From positions 1-41,022 of the forward strand of contig DUAG01000012.1 in the NCBI GenBank assembly GCA_012960925.1: DNA of 41,022 nucleotides, read 5' to 3'. The position numbers and the translations under genes are program-made. The stretch comes from Candidatus Manganitrophaceae bacterium (lineage in GTDB: Bacteria > Nitrospirota > Nitrospiria > SBBL01 > JAADHI01). The notes below the pieces were generated by a model. It saw only the letters and a program-made list of their open reading frames with translations, ran no database searches and was not told the origin of the DNA. Of the stretch, positions 9,858 through 16,120 are shown one piece after another (within the stretch, counting starts at the first letter, position 1; each line of letters opens with the position of its first letter).

Positions 9858-10664
9858 TCAATACTTACGGACTGGCGGGAGTGAACGTCCCAGAACCCTT
9901 CTTCGGAACAGGCTCCAAATCTTTACGAAAAAATCCTGGAGAACGGGCGTATCGTGGGCAAGAGCCCGCACAACAAGTCCACGACGCGTTAATAAACTGA
10001 CACCCCAAGACAGGTCTTCTTCAAGAGATCGAATTCTGTTCAGAAGACCTTCAAGCAATTCATCCTTGCAAAAAATATAGATTGATCCCAAATGGCTGTA
10101 CTCCCCCATCACCCCCCCTACATTAAGAGGTCTGTCCCTAGGCATCAGACAAAAAGACTCTTGCGAGATCAAGCCTTCATTGTCCTTTATTTTCACTCGG
10201 TTATCGTAAAGACGATACCCGAATGATTCGCCGCTTCCTGATCTCCCGGGTCCCAGAATGTCGGACCAAAAGAGTGTGGCCCCCTCTTCGAGAAAGATAT
10301 TTGTCTCCTGGAGGAATGCCGATTCCGAAAAAGGAAGAAGCGGTTCCGGAAGATACTCGAGAACCGCCCCAGCCCCGATCCTGAAACAGACTTTCTGTCT
10401 TCCCTCCCCGGAGGGCATAGAATAAACCTTCGTCGCTGAAGGCACGGCCACTAAACCCTCCGCCCCGCTCTCAAGATGGAGGGACACCTCCATCTGATCT
10501 CCCGCCAGGACTCCTCCCGCTACATTGAGAATATAGAGATGGGCGGGAGAGGCCCCTTCAGGATAGAAGGGTCTGAGCACCTTGAGGGGTGCCCGCTGAC
10601 GCATCACCCGTGCGACGGTCTTCTCTCCCTTTCGCTCAAATGTGACATCCAGAAGGCCATGCAT
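9858..10664 (-). CDS. ureD: Urease accessory protein UreD (UreH)
   Basis: UreD is the scaffold that binds apo-urease directly and recruits UreF and UreG for nickel insertion. The 268-residue product has the family blocks VMRQRAPLKVLRPFYPE, LYILNVAGGVLAGDQMEV and AVPSATKVYSMPSG, then EYLPEPLLPFSESAF. Length is normal. It sits at the promoter-proximal end of the unit, about 6 kb from the other urease genes, 21 bp after the barrel-protein gene. This separation from ureABCFG is less common but all genes are co-oriented. Confidence 0.93.
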   Translation of the reverse strand: MHGLLDVTFERKGEKTVARVMRQRAPLKVLRPFYPEGASPAHLYILNVAGGVLAGDQMEVSLHLESGAEGLVAVPSATKVYSMPSGEGRQKVCFRIGAGAVLEYLPEPLLPFSESAFLQETNIFLEEGATLFWSDILGPGRSGSGESFGYRLYDNRVKIKDNEGLISQESFCLMPRDRPLNVGGVMGEYSHLGSIYIFCKDELLEGLLNRIRSLEEDLSWGVSLLTRRGLVVRALAHDTPVLQDFFVKIWSLFRRRVLGRSLPPVRKY

Positions 10665-10685
10665 CTTGTTCAGTCTGCTCCTCTT

Positions 10686-11636
10686 TTAGAATGTGACGAT
10701 GGCCTCCAAGGTGACCAAATCCGTATCATCGCCAGCCACACTGTCATTAGGGTCCAATGTATACCATTCTAGTATGGTACTGAGATTGTCATTCACGGCA
10801 TAGGATCCAGCAACCGTCATCGTGGTCGAGGTCACGGGAACCACTAAACAGTTTGGCCCCGCGAGATCACAGTCGAGGGAATCATACCGCAAGGTCAGCC
10901 CGTAAGGCCCCTGGGTCGTGTTGACCCATATTCCCCAGCCGCTCAATTCGTCATCATCCACATATTCCCCAGCCACAAGAAGGGCTCCGACCGCCGTGTC
11001 GCCTTTCCAAGTTGCAATGACATCCAGGATATCGAGTGCATCAACCCCGACAACGTCGGCTGTCTGAACATATCCGACGGATAGACCCACCCCTTCAAAC
11101 GGAGCCAAGCGAACTTGTGCGCCGAAATCGCCCTTGGTCTGTTTTACGAATACATCGACTTCAGCCATCCCCATTTTCCCTGTGACCATGACGCCCGTCA
11201 AGCCCAAGGCGCCTGCAGTACCCAAAGGTCCACCCAATTGCCCATAGCTGGTCTGAAGGAGGCCGGGCGCGTCGGGACCTTCAAATCCGATCAAGGTATT
11301 GAACTTTCCACCTGTGACCGTAACCATCCCAACGGGCAAGCTAAAGAAGACCTGTTCTACTGTTAGAGGGGTCTCGGCTGTGGGTGCGCCCTTATTAATA
11401 TCGAGGTCCAAGCGTACCGAAACGGGACCGCGATCTGCCATAAAATCGACCTCTCCATCGATCGTGAATGCTCTTTCATTGTTTGGGTCGACTGGGATTT
11501 TCTCATCCGTAATCGTATAGACTAGGTCGGCAAATCCGCTAACCGATACGTCGCCTGCATAAATAGAGGTTGTGCTCATTGCGAAACCAATGATGATAAC
11601 GCTTACCAACATCAAAACCTTCTTTCCGATCTCCAT
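10686..11636 (-). CDS. Outer-membrane beta-barrel protein, putative urea-associated porin
   Basis: A 316-residue secreted protein with a signal peptide (VLMLVSVIIIGFAMSTTSIYA, cleavage about residue 28). The mature part is rich in alternating hydrophobic/polar strands with frequent turns (for example FNTLIGFEG, GLSVGYVQ), and it ends in phenylalanine (EAIVTF), the usual recognition end for outer-membrane barrel assembly. It resembles OmpL-like (bbp2) barrels. It is the first gene of the urea unit, 21 bp before ureD, with a strong AGGAGGAAG ribosome site. I infer that it lets urea cross the outer membrane; no substrate residue can be read from the sequence. Porins accompany urea or short-chain amide transporters in other bacteria. 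Confidence 0.75.
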   Translation of the reverse strand: MEIGKKVLMLVSVIIIGFAMSTTSIYAGDVSVSGFADLVYTITDEKIPVDPNNERAFTIDGEVDFMADRGPVSVRLDLDINKGAPTAETPLTVEQVFFSLPVGMVTVTGGKFNTLIGFEGPDAPGLLQTSYGQLGGPLGTAGALGLTGVMVTGKMGMAEVDVFVKQTKGDFGAQVRLAPFEGVGLSVGYVQTADVVGVDALDILDVIATWKGDTAVGALLVAGEYVDDDELSGWGIWVNTTQGPYGLTLRYDSLDCDLAGPNCLVVPVTSTTMTVAGSYAVNDNLSTILEWYTLDPNDSVAGDDTDLVTLEAIVTF

Positions 11637-11763
11637 TATGTTCTTCCTCCTGCCTGAGTTAAATTTTTCGTGATTTTAAACGATACATGCCAGCAACAGT
11701 CTGATTCTGTGTCTGCTTACTTCCTCCTCGAATGTTTTTGTAAGGTTCATAGATCAGGTACGC

Positions 11764-11806
11764 CAAAAAAATGCCATATCCTCCCCATAGGGTGAGACAT
11801 GGCATC
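11764..11806 (-). terminator. Leader hairpin 2 with T7 tail (attenuator candidate)
   Basis: On the minus strand the element reads GATGCCATGTCT, 15 nt, then ATATGGCATTTTTTTG. The stem ATGCCAT/ATGGCAT is followed directly by seven T, with an inner CCC/GGG helix. It ends about 130 nt before the barrel-protein start codon. It is the second of two alike units; see the twin at 11872-11914. The form is that of an intrinsic terminator placed inside the leader of the urea unit. Confidence 0.65.
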
Positions 11807-11871
11807 TTTGCCATACAGCTTCGATTACACCGACGTAACCTGCTGCAATTTCTATCATGATCTATATAGAA

Positions 11872-11914
11872 CAAAAAAATGCCACATTTCTCATTAAAGA
11901 AAAGACGTGGCATC
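11872..11914 (-). terminator. Leader hairpin 1 with T7 tail (attenuator candidate)
   Basis: On the minus strand it reads GATGCCACGTCT, 15 nt, then ATGTGGCATTTTTTTG. The total length equals that of hairpin 2. The closing stem ATGCCAC/GTGGCAT differs from hairpin 2 by a paired C-G to T-A change, and the inner helix (TTCT/AGAA) is of quite different sequence. The unit is preceded by about 90 nt with further pairing potential up to the transcription start. Confidence 0.65.
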
Positions 11915-12014
11915 ATCGCCGGTCACGGGCAACTACTCCATTGTAATCACCGCCGATTGGTTACCGTCTGAACTCAAAAGACCCCAAATTCATTAAGTCA
12001 CCTTTTGTGAGCCT

Positions 12015-12043
12015 TATATACGATGCTCTGTAATAATTGTCAA
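12015..12043 (-). promoter_or_regulatory. Sigma70 promoter of the urea unit
   Basis: On the minus strand TTGACA (12038-12043) and TATATA (12015-12020) are separated by exactly 17 bp, a near-consensus housekeeping promoter. Transcription would start near 12008, giving a leader of about 370 nt before the barrel-protein gene. It is the only strong promoter I see ahead of this unit. Confidence 0.75.
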
Positions 12044-12205
12044 GTTTTTTTCTCCTTTCTAAATATGTGATAGCAATTATGGTGCAAGATCAGATGACCT
12101 CATAAAAAGACCACGCTATGGGTTGCGGGCGTCATCACCATACCTTCTAATATGAGAGCCACATGGACAACATATTTTTGGGCCGTTCCGGATTATGAGA
12201 ATAAT

Positions 12206-12234
12206 TTGACATTGCTGGTTATTCCCCTTATAAC
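12206..12234 (+). promoter_or_regulatory. Sigma70 promoter of tatA
   Basis: TTGACA (12206-12211), 17-bp spacer, TATAAC (12229-12234). The start would lie near 12241, leaving a leader of about 70 nt before tatA. It diverges from the urea-unit promoter, with about 160 bp between the two -35 boxes. Confidence 0.7.
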
Positions 12235-12312
12235 TTATTGGCTGAGATTAAACAGCGTGCTTTTGTTTGATCTTTAATAATACGCAATATCGTTCTGATC
12301 GGGAGGGATCGT

Positions 12313-12501
12313 ATGTTTGGACTTGGGTTTCCGGAGCTTTTAATTATCTTTATGATCGTTCTTGTCTTCTTTGGAGCAGGCAAATTACCAGAGATTGGGA
12401 CAGGGCTTGGAAAGGCCATTCGAGGGTTTAAGAAAGGCATCTCTGAATTAGATGAAGCCGATGATCCTTCTATCATTTACCAAAAAGAAAAAAAACATTG
12501 A
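12313..12501 (+). CDS. tatA: Twin-arginine translocase subunit TatA/E
   Basis: TatA forms the pore component that moves folded proteins across the inner membrane. The 62-residue product has the classical layout: [20 protein letters not shown] (one membrane helix, with the conserved FG hinge), then [20 protein letters not shown] as the amphipathic helix, then a short acidic tail. Length is at the small end of the family. It is monocistronic and diverges from the urea unit, whose UrtA has a Tat signal. tatB and tatC are not in the window, so it probably supplements a main tat locus. A GGGAGGG ribosome site (12300-12306) precedes the ATG. Confidence 0.93.
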   Translation: MFGLGFPELLIIFMIVLVFFGAGKLPEIGTGLGKAIRGFKKGISELDEADDPSIIYQKEKKH

Positions 12502-12678
12502 GATAACCCATATCCCCTTCTTTTACTAAAAATCGCCTACACAAGAAACGTATCCTCGCGGACACGCCTGGGTGAATATTAATCGGGATTGGTCTCTGGC
12601 CTGATCGCAACAAAATCCAGTATTGGCTGAATGTCACTGACTGAAGTTCATTGGCCAACGTTTTTCCTGCTCACTGGT

Positions 12679-12767
12679 ATTGTAAAGCTCCCTTATATCT
12701 AGGGGTCCTTGAAATAGAGTCCTCCAGCGTAAACTACGCGAAGAAGGAGGACAGATCTTTAATTTCG
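12679..12767 (+). repeat. IS3-like left-end relic, copy 1
   Basis: About 88 bp that recur at 14764-14850 (shared core GAGTYCTCCAGMGTAAAC, then TACGCGAA and GGAGGACAGA). The arrangement, a TCCTCC/GGAGGA inverted pair just before where an ORF would begin, resembles the upstream end of IS3-family elements. The following reading frame is missing; miniature element copy B begins right after. Confidence 0.45.
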
Positions 12768-12887
12768 GTTCTGTCGCAAAGTTCGATTTACGACCTAATA
12801 CCGATAAAGCATACGAAGTTATGTCAATTACTTAGGATGCCTCTGCACGACATAAAATACCGATTATTTGTTTTTTGCGACAGAACC
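12768..12887 (+). mobile_element. Miniature element with IS6-type ends, copy B
   Basis: 120 bp, a handful of differences from copy A at 82-202 and in the same orientation. Both ends are intact (GGTTCTGTCGCAA and TTGCGACAGAACC). It lies between the IS3-like relic and a kinase receiver fragment. No target duplication is visible, as expected if the flanks have been rearranged. Confidence 0.75.
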
Positions 12888-13076
12888 GAAGAAACCCTTC
12901 AGAAGCTGCTTAAAATTGATCCGGCTGTCAAAGCCATTGTGTCTAGTGGGTATACCAATACACCCATCGTGGCTCATTATCGGAAATATGGGTTCAGCGG
13001 CGTGGTGACAAAACCCTATAAAGCCTCAGAATTATGTCACATCGTGAATACAATCATCATGGAAAGTCGTAGCTGA
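12888..13076 (+). pseudogene. Receiver-domain fragment of a hybrid histidine kinase (C-terminal part)
   Basis: The frame encodes TEETLQKLLKIDPAVKAIVS then GYTNTPIVAHYRKYGFSGVV and TKPYKASELCHIVNTII. This is the C-terminal half of a receiver domain as found at the end of hybrid kinases (VSSGY, GFxGVV, KPY with the conserved lysine). It starts exactly at the edge of miniature element B and ends in a normal stop, so the 5' part of the gene is missing. The matching N-terminal half of such a receiver ends abruptly near 16050. Confidence 0.75.
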
Positions 13077-13085
13077 TTCAGCCAT

Positions 13086-13560
13086 TCATGACGGACCGTT
13101 CTGGGTTTTTCCCGCCACCCGATTATAGTCATCAATTACGTTGAATATCCTAAAACTTCGCCCATCATTAAGTCGATCATGCATAAAATCCATTGACCAG
13201 GTTTCGTTCATCTGACGAGGAACCGCCAGGGCTTCTGGTTTATCCTGAGGATCAACTCTAACTCTCCGTAAATACGGTATACGCGCTTGTGGTTGTATCC
13301 ATACCCTTTCACATTACGCAGGCAGAGAAAACCCAGCCCAAGTCCCCGGGTCCGGTGGGTGGTGATCAACCGCAATAGCCAGTCTGCGATAAACCCATTC
13401 TCCCCATCATTTTTTGTCTGATAGCGGGAACAGGCTTCACTAATCCCCAAGGCTTTGCAGACTACTCGAATCGATCCCTTGCCTACTCTAACCGCAACTT
13501 CCGCCATCTCCTTCCGTCGAGATGACTTTAAAACTTTTTTTCAAGTGTCTCCCGGGTGAT
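13086..13560 (-). pseudogene. IS3-family transposase remnant (orfA end and orfB, frameshifted)
   Basis: Minus-strand frames give an orfA tail (ITRETLEKK), an A7G slippery run (13534-13541) as used for programmed frameshifting in IS3 elements, then orfB parts: GKGSIRVVCKALGISEACSR, GYNHKRVYRIYGELEL, and after a frameshift NETWSMDFMHDRLNDGRSFR ending in VIDDYNR. The DDE catalytic region therefore begins but is cut off. Miniature element copy C has entered the orfA side at 13571. The remnant cannot make an active transposase. Confidence 0.8.
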
Positions 13561-13570
13561 CTGGTAATCC

Positions 13571-13691
13571 GGTTCTGTCGCAAATGTCGATTTAAGACCT
13601 AATACTGATAAAGCATACGCAGTTATATCAATGGCTTAGGATGCCTCTGCACGACATAAAATACCGGTTATTTGTTTTTTGCGACAGAACC
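13571..13691 (+). mobile_element. Miniature element with IS6-type ends, copy C
   Basis: 121 bp with both ends (GGTTCTGTCGCAAA, TTTGCGACAGAACC) and the same interior as copies A and B, slightly more divergent. It interrupts the IS3 remnant. A lone left-type end (GGTTCTGTCGCAAA) recurs at 13998-14011 without the rest of the element. Confidence 0.75.
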
Positions 13692-14131
13692 AGTCAATTC
13701 CTGATCACGGATGCGAAGAACCAATTGGCGAAGGGACGGGCCCACGCCGTAATCGGCCAGGTCCGGCGGGACATCAAACGGTTCAGAGGTGCCGTAACCA
13801 GTGCTGGAGCGGCCCTGCCCTGATCCGTTTCCTCAGGCTTCCCTCATCAAACTGTGCATGCGGTTTTTCCGCATGGCTATCCGATGTACTTCACCGCAGA
13901 GCGTGCACCCCCTCAAAGCTAATTTCCTAATTATTTCAATTGCTTGTGACGATTATAGTCGGGAAAGGGCGGGACATTTCAAAAGAATGAACAATTCGGT
14001 TCTGTCGCAAATATTGTCGAGCGATATAAAAGTGTCTGAAACGGTATTGCCTATGCAACCAAGGAATAAAATTGTTGGGCGAAGGTCTAGTGTTGCGCAT
14101 AATACCTCTTATAAGATTTAGTCACCTACAC
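13692..14131. other. Gene-free mobile-DNA debris
   Basis: No intact gene. On the plus strand 13695-13823 reads as an open piece (LITDAKNQLAKGRAHAVIGQ...) of unknown origin. A perfect ATGCGG/CCGCAT hairpin with a T5 loop lies at 13858-13874, in a context that resembles flanks of intron or transposon ends. A solitary IS6-type end is at 13998-14011. I cannot assign any of these to a named element. Confidence 0.4.
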
Positions 14132-14425
14132 TCACACCTCAACCATAGACTTCCCTGCAGGAGTGACTTTGATCTTACCCCGTTCCACCTGCGCAAGGTC
14201 ATATGCCTGCTGAAGAGCTAACCAGCTTTGGGCGGTCCCGCCAAAAGCTTTCTCTAGTCTCACAGCCATTTCCGGGGAAATACCCGCCTGGCCATTAATG
14301 ATCCTCGACAGCATATGCCGAGTAATTCCTAATGCTTTTGCCCCATCGGTGACCGTGAGGCCAAGAGCCTCAAGACAATCCCGTCTGATCGAACGACCCG
14401 GATGAGGAGGATTATGCAGTCCCAT
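14132..14425 (-). CDS. higA: HigA-type antitoxin
   Basis: The product is an Xre-type helix-turn-helix protein of the HigA (VapI) addiction-module family that neutralises HigB and represses the pair. With the ATG at 14425 it has 97 residues: [16 protein letters not shown] at the N-terminus (the HPG and R..L signature), helix-turn-helix [20 protein letters not shown], then [18 protein letters not shown], typical of the family. The frame extends nine codons upstream, but the internal ATG has the better ribosome site (AAGGAG). It is downstream of higB, the normal order for HigBA. Confidence 0.92.
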   Translation of the reverse strand: MGLHNPPHPGRSIRRDCLEALGLTVTDGAKALGITRHMLSRIINGQAGISPEMAVRLEKAFGGTAQSWLALQQAYDLAQVERGKIKVTPAGKSMVEV

Positions 14426-14438
14426 AGTGTTCTCCTTT

Positions 14439-14717
14439 TTAATGGTAATCAATCATATTGACATCCAAAGCGCTACCACCTTCAAAACGAAACACAATTC
14501 TCCAGTTCCCTGTTACCTTTACGCTCCAAAACCCTTTGAGGTCTCCCTTTAACGGGTGCAGGTTCCATCCAGGAAGGTTCATTGCTTTTATATCTCCGGC
14601 CACATTTAAGCGGGCCAAAATATCATCAATAACCGGGACAAGGTGCGGGGTCAGACCGGATGGGTCCTCCTTGTAAAACCACCGCTTCAAACCTCGATGT
14701 TTAATGCTCTTTATCAT
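14439..14717 (-). CDS. higB: HigB-type toxin (RelE superfamily mRNA interferase)
   Basis: HigB toxins cleave mRNA on the ribosome. The 92-residue product begins [18 protein letters not shown], contains [20 protein letters not shown] and [14 protein letters not shown], and ends VNMIDYH; these are the family's HPLKG, W.V...NWR..F and DYH motifs, with the C-terminal histidine. Length is normal. It lies 13 bp before higA. A TTGACA at 14742-14747 region of the minus strand may be the -35 box, but no clear -10 follows. The pair probably stabilised a former mobile element. Confidence 0.92.
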   Translation of the reverse strand: MIKSIKHRGLKRWFYKEDPSGLTPHLVPVIDDILARLNVAGDIKAMNLPGWNLHPLKGDLKGFWSVKVTGNWRIVFRFEGGSALDVNMIDYH

Positions 14718-14763
14718 TTATAATAGTGTGCACTGTTCATGTACGGTTGTCAATGCAGATTAT

Positions 14764-14850
14764 ATTGTAACCCTCCCATATAATTGGGGCATTTAAAAAT
14801 AGAGTTCTCCAGAGTAAACTACGCGAATTAGGAGGACAGACCTTTAATTC
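14764..14850 (+). repeat. IS3-like left-end relic, copy 2
   Basis: Second copy of the sequence at 12679-12767, same orientation, about 80 percent alike by eye, including the TCTCC/GGAGGA inverted pair. Again no transposase frame follows. Confidence 0.45.
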
Positions 14851-14914
14851 CCCCCAAAAAACCCATAACCAAGCATTCAATCGAATCCGTCCACAAAGAA
14901 CTCTTACAATTTGA

Positions 14915-14936
14915 TTTTGTGCTCATTTTGTGCTCA
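14915..14936 (+). repeat. Tandem 11-bp repeat TTTTGTGCTCA x2
   Basis: Two perfect head-to-tail copies. Position just before the inverted repeat and the tRNA fragment suggests it belongs to the end of an integrated element. Confidence 0.6.
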
Positions 14937-14953
14937 ACTCAAACACCCTCAGG

Positions 14954-15042
14954 CCTATTCTAGCCTACTCCAGCCAATTTAGGCCTTTTTCGTAACTCTT
15001 TGCTGGAGTTGGTTTTAGTTGGTTGGAGTAGGCTGGAGTAGG
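14954..15042. repeat. Long inverted repeat next to the tRNA scar
   Basis: Arms 14954-14977 and 15019-15042 are complementary over 24 positions with few mismatches; each arm contains GGAGTAGGCT-type units (AGCCTACTCC on the left). The loop is 41 bp. No T-tract follows, so it is not a simple terminator. Repeated short units beside an attachment site are what integrase arm-binding sites look like; this is inference. Confidence 0.55.
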
Positions 15043-15055
15043 GAGGGTGGGGTGC

Positions 15056-15101
15056 TTTCCTAAATCGTGTGTCGGGTGTTCGAATCACCCCGGGGGCACC
15101 A
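15056..15101 (+). tRNA. 3' half of a tRNA-Arg(CCT) gene, attachment-site scar
   Basis: The stretch begins in the anticodon loop (TTCCTAA, anticodon CCT at 15059-15061). It continues with a complete T arm (GGGTG, loop TTCGAAT, CACCC at 15074-15090), the acceptor 3' strand CGGGGGC, and encoded ACCA (15098-15101). The 5' half is absent: no GCCCCCG strand and no matching anticodon 5' stem lies upstream. It cannot be a working tRNA. A 3' tRNA fragment of this kind is the usual product of site-specific integration into a tRNA gene; the intact tRNA would be outside the window, to the left. Confidence 0.82.
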
Positions 15102-15123
15102 AAAATTTAAAATGGAGGAGACC

Positions 15124-15438
15124 ATGAAGATTCGAGCATTGAACAACTGGGCGGTAATCCGCCCCGATCAGGAAAAGGAACAATCGGGCGGAGGAATCTT
15201 TATCCCCGATGCCGCCAAGGATAAACCACAAATCGGAGAAGTGCTGTCCATCGGACCGGGACGCATAAAAGAAGAGAAGGACAAAAAAGGAAAAGTCATT
15301 GAGAAGAAATTTGAGCCGACCGTGGTGAAACCCGGTGATCGTGTCTACTACGATAAATACGCCGGAAACAAAGTTGAGGACGACGGGGAGGAACTGTTGA
15401 TCGTGCGGGAAGATGACATTTTGGGGCTCGTCGGGTAA
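15124..15438 (+). CDS. groES: Co-chaperonin GroES
   Basis: GroES caps the GroEL chamber during protein folding in the cytoplasm. With the ATG at 15124 (GGAGGAGACC upstream) the product has 104 residues. It begins MKIRALNNWAVIRPDQEKEQ, contains the mobile-loop region SGGGIFIPDAAKDKPQIGEV, the GDRVYYDKYAGNKVE block and ends REDDILGLVG. All are family hallmarks. No groEL follows, which is unusual: within the window groES stands alone and is followed by gene relics. It begins 22 bp after the tRNA-Arg scar. It may be a second copy or may have been parted from groEL by rearrangement. Confidence 0.95.
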   Translation: MKIRALNNWAVIRPDQEKEQSGGGIFIPDAAKDKPQIGEVLSIGPGRIKEEKDKKGKVIEKKFEPTVVKPGDRVYYDKYAGNKVEDDGEELLIVREDDILGLVG

Positions 15439-15451
15439 GGCCACACAGGGA

Positions 15452-15640
15452 TCAGATGTGCCTAAAGGCGCTAGGGAGTCTTTCCATCGGGATGTACACC
15501 CGGAACTCCTCTTTAACGGCTATTTCTCTCGTTGTTTCTATCCTCATTCCGCTGCGGCTGACATCGATTAGTTTTCCTATCCCGTTGCCGATCCTCTTGG
15601 AGTCGCTCGTGCCTCCATCGCCATGATACACAATGGGACA
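15452..15640 (-). pseudogene. PilZ-domain remnant
   Basis: A 62-codon minus-strand frame without a start codon reads SKRIGNGIGKLIDVSRSGMR then IETTREIAVKEEFRVYIPME. DVSRSGMRIET matches the DxSxxG core of PilZ domains, which bind cyclic di-GMP. The arginine-rich N-terminal motif and the second half of the barrel are missing, and a stop follows shortly. I read it as a decayed gene. Confidence 0.55.
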
Positions 15641-15654
15641 TTAGCAATCAAAAC

Positions 15655-16050
15655 GGGAATTGAGCCTTTTTCCACGACCAAGGAGATCGGCCGTGGAACT
15701 GGTCTCGGCCTGACCTCCGCTTACGGGACCATAAAAAAACATGGAGGGTGGATCGGGCTGGAGACCGCCCAAGACAAAGGAACGACTTCTTTGATCTATC
15801 TCCCTCGGACAAAAGATCCTGTTGTCACAAAGGTCACAAGTGAGTCCGGTAAACCGCCCGCCACCGAGACTGAAACAATCATGATTGTCGATGACGATGA
15901 ACCCATTCGTGAATTGAGCAAAGTAATCCTGGAGACGCAGATATACGGCACTACTTGCTGAGGATGGGGATCAGGCACTGGAAATCTTTAGTAAGGAACG
16001 AGGGCGGATTCGACTGGTCGTACTCGACTTGACCCTGCCCCCCATTTCAC
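15655..16050 (+). pseudogene. Hybrid histidine kinase fragment (ATPase end plus receiver start), frameshifted
   Basis: The frame gives IEPFSTTKEIGRGTGLGLTS then AYGTIKKHGG: the F and G2 boxes of a histidine-kinase ATPase domain. After a linker it enters a receiver domain (ETIMIVDDDEPIRELSKVIL with the acidic pair). Near 15938 the frame shifts; the +1 frame continues ALLAEDGDQALEIFSKERGR and VVLDLTLP, reaching the phospho-acceptor aspartate, then homology stops near 16050. The kinase N-terminus and the receiver C-terminus are absent. The missing receiver end resembles the piece at 12888-13076. Confidence 0.75.
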
Positions 16051-16120
16051 TTGACAGGATGAAGTCTTATTTCCTAGAGTGTCGATCTGGGAGTAAGGAC
16101 CTGAATAGGCTGAGATGACC

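Larger units (their letters stand above)
11659..11916 (-). other. Open frame through the leader hairpins; coding doubtful
   Basis: An 85-codon frame passes through both leader hairpins. Each hairpin starts an ATG in this frame, and the peptides are alike (MPRLFFN and MPCLTLW, each followed further on by GIFL). No ribosome site precedes either ATG. The shared GIFL comes from the hairpin 3' arm plus T-tract, so I read the similarity as a by-product of the RNA repeat. A small membrane protein starting near 11814 cannot be excluded. Confidence 0.25.

Noticed and set aside
11764..11990. Leader as an ANTAR-type antiterminator target or as a manganese (yybP-ykoY) riboswitch
   Set aside because: No pair of A-x-x-G-x-x hexaloops is seen, and only GGAGTAG recalls yybP-ykoY; the other conserved parts are missing.
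12473..12658. Minus-strand frame of 61 codons after tatA
   Set aside because: Overlaps the tatA end, has no ribosome site and no recognisable domain; probably chance or decayed DNA.
15056..15101. Functional tRNA gene
   Set aside because: The 5' acceptor strand, D arm and 5' side of the anticodon stem are missing.
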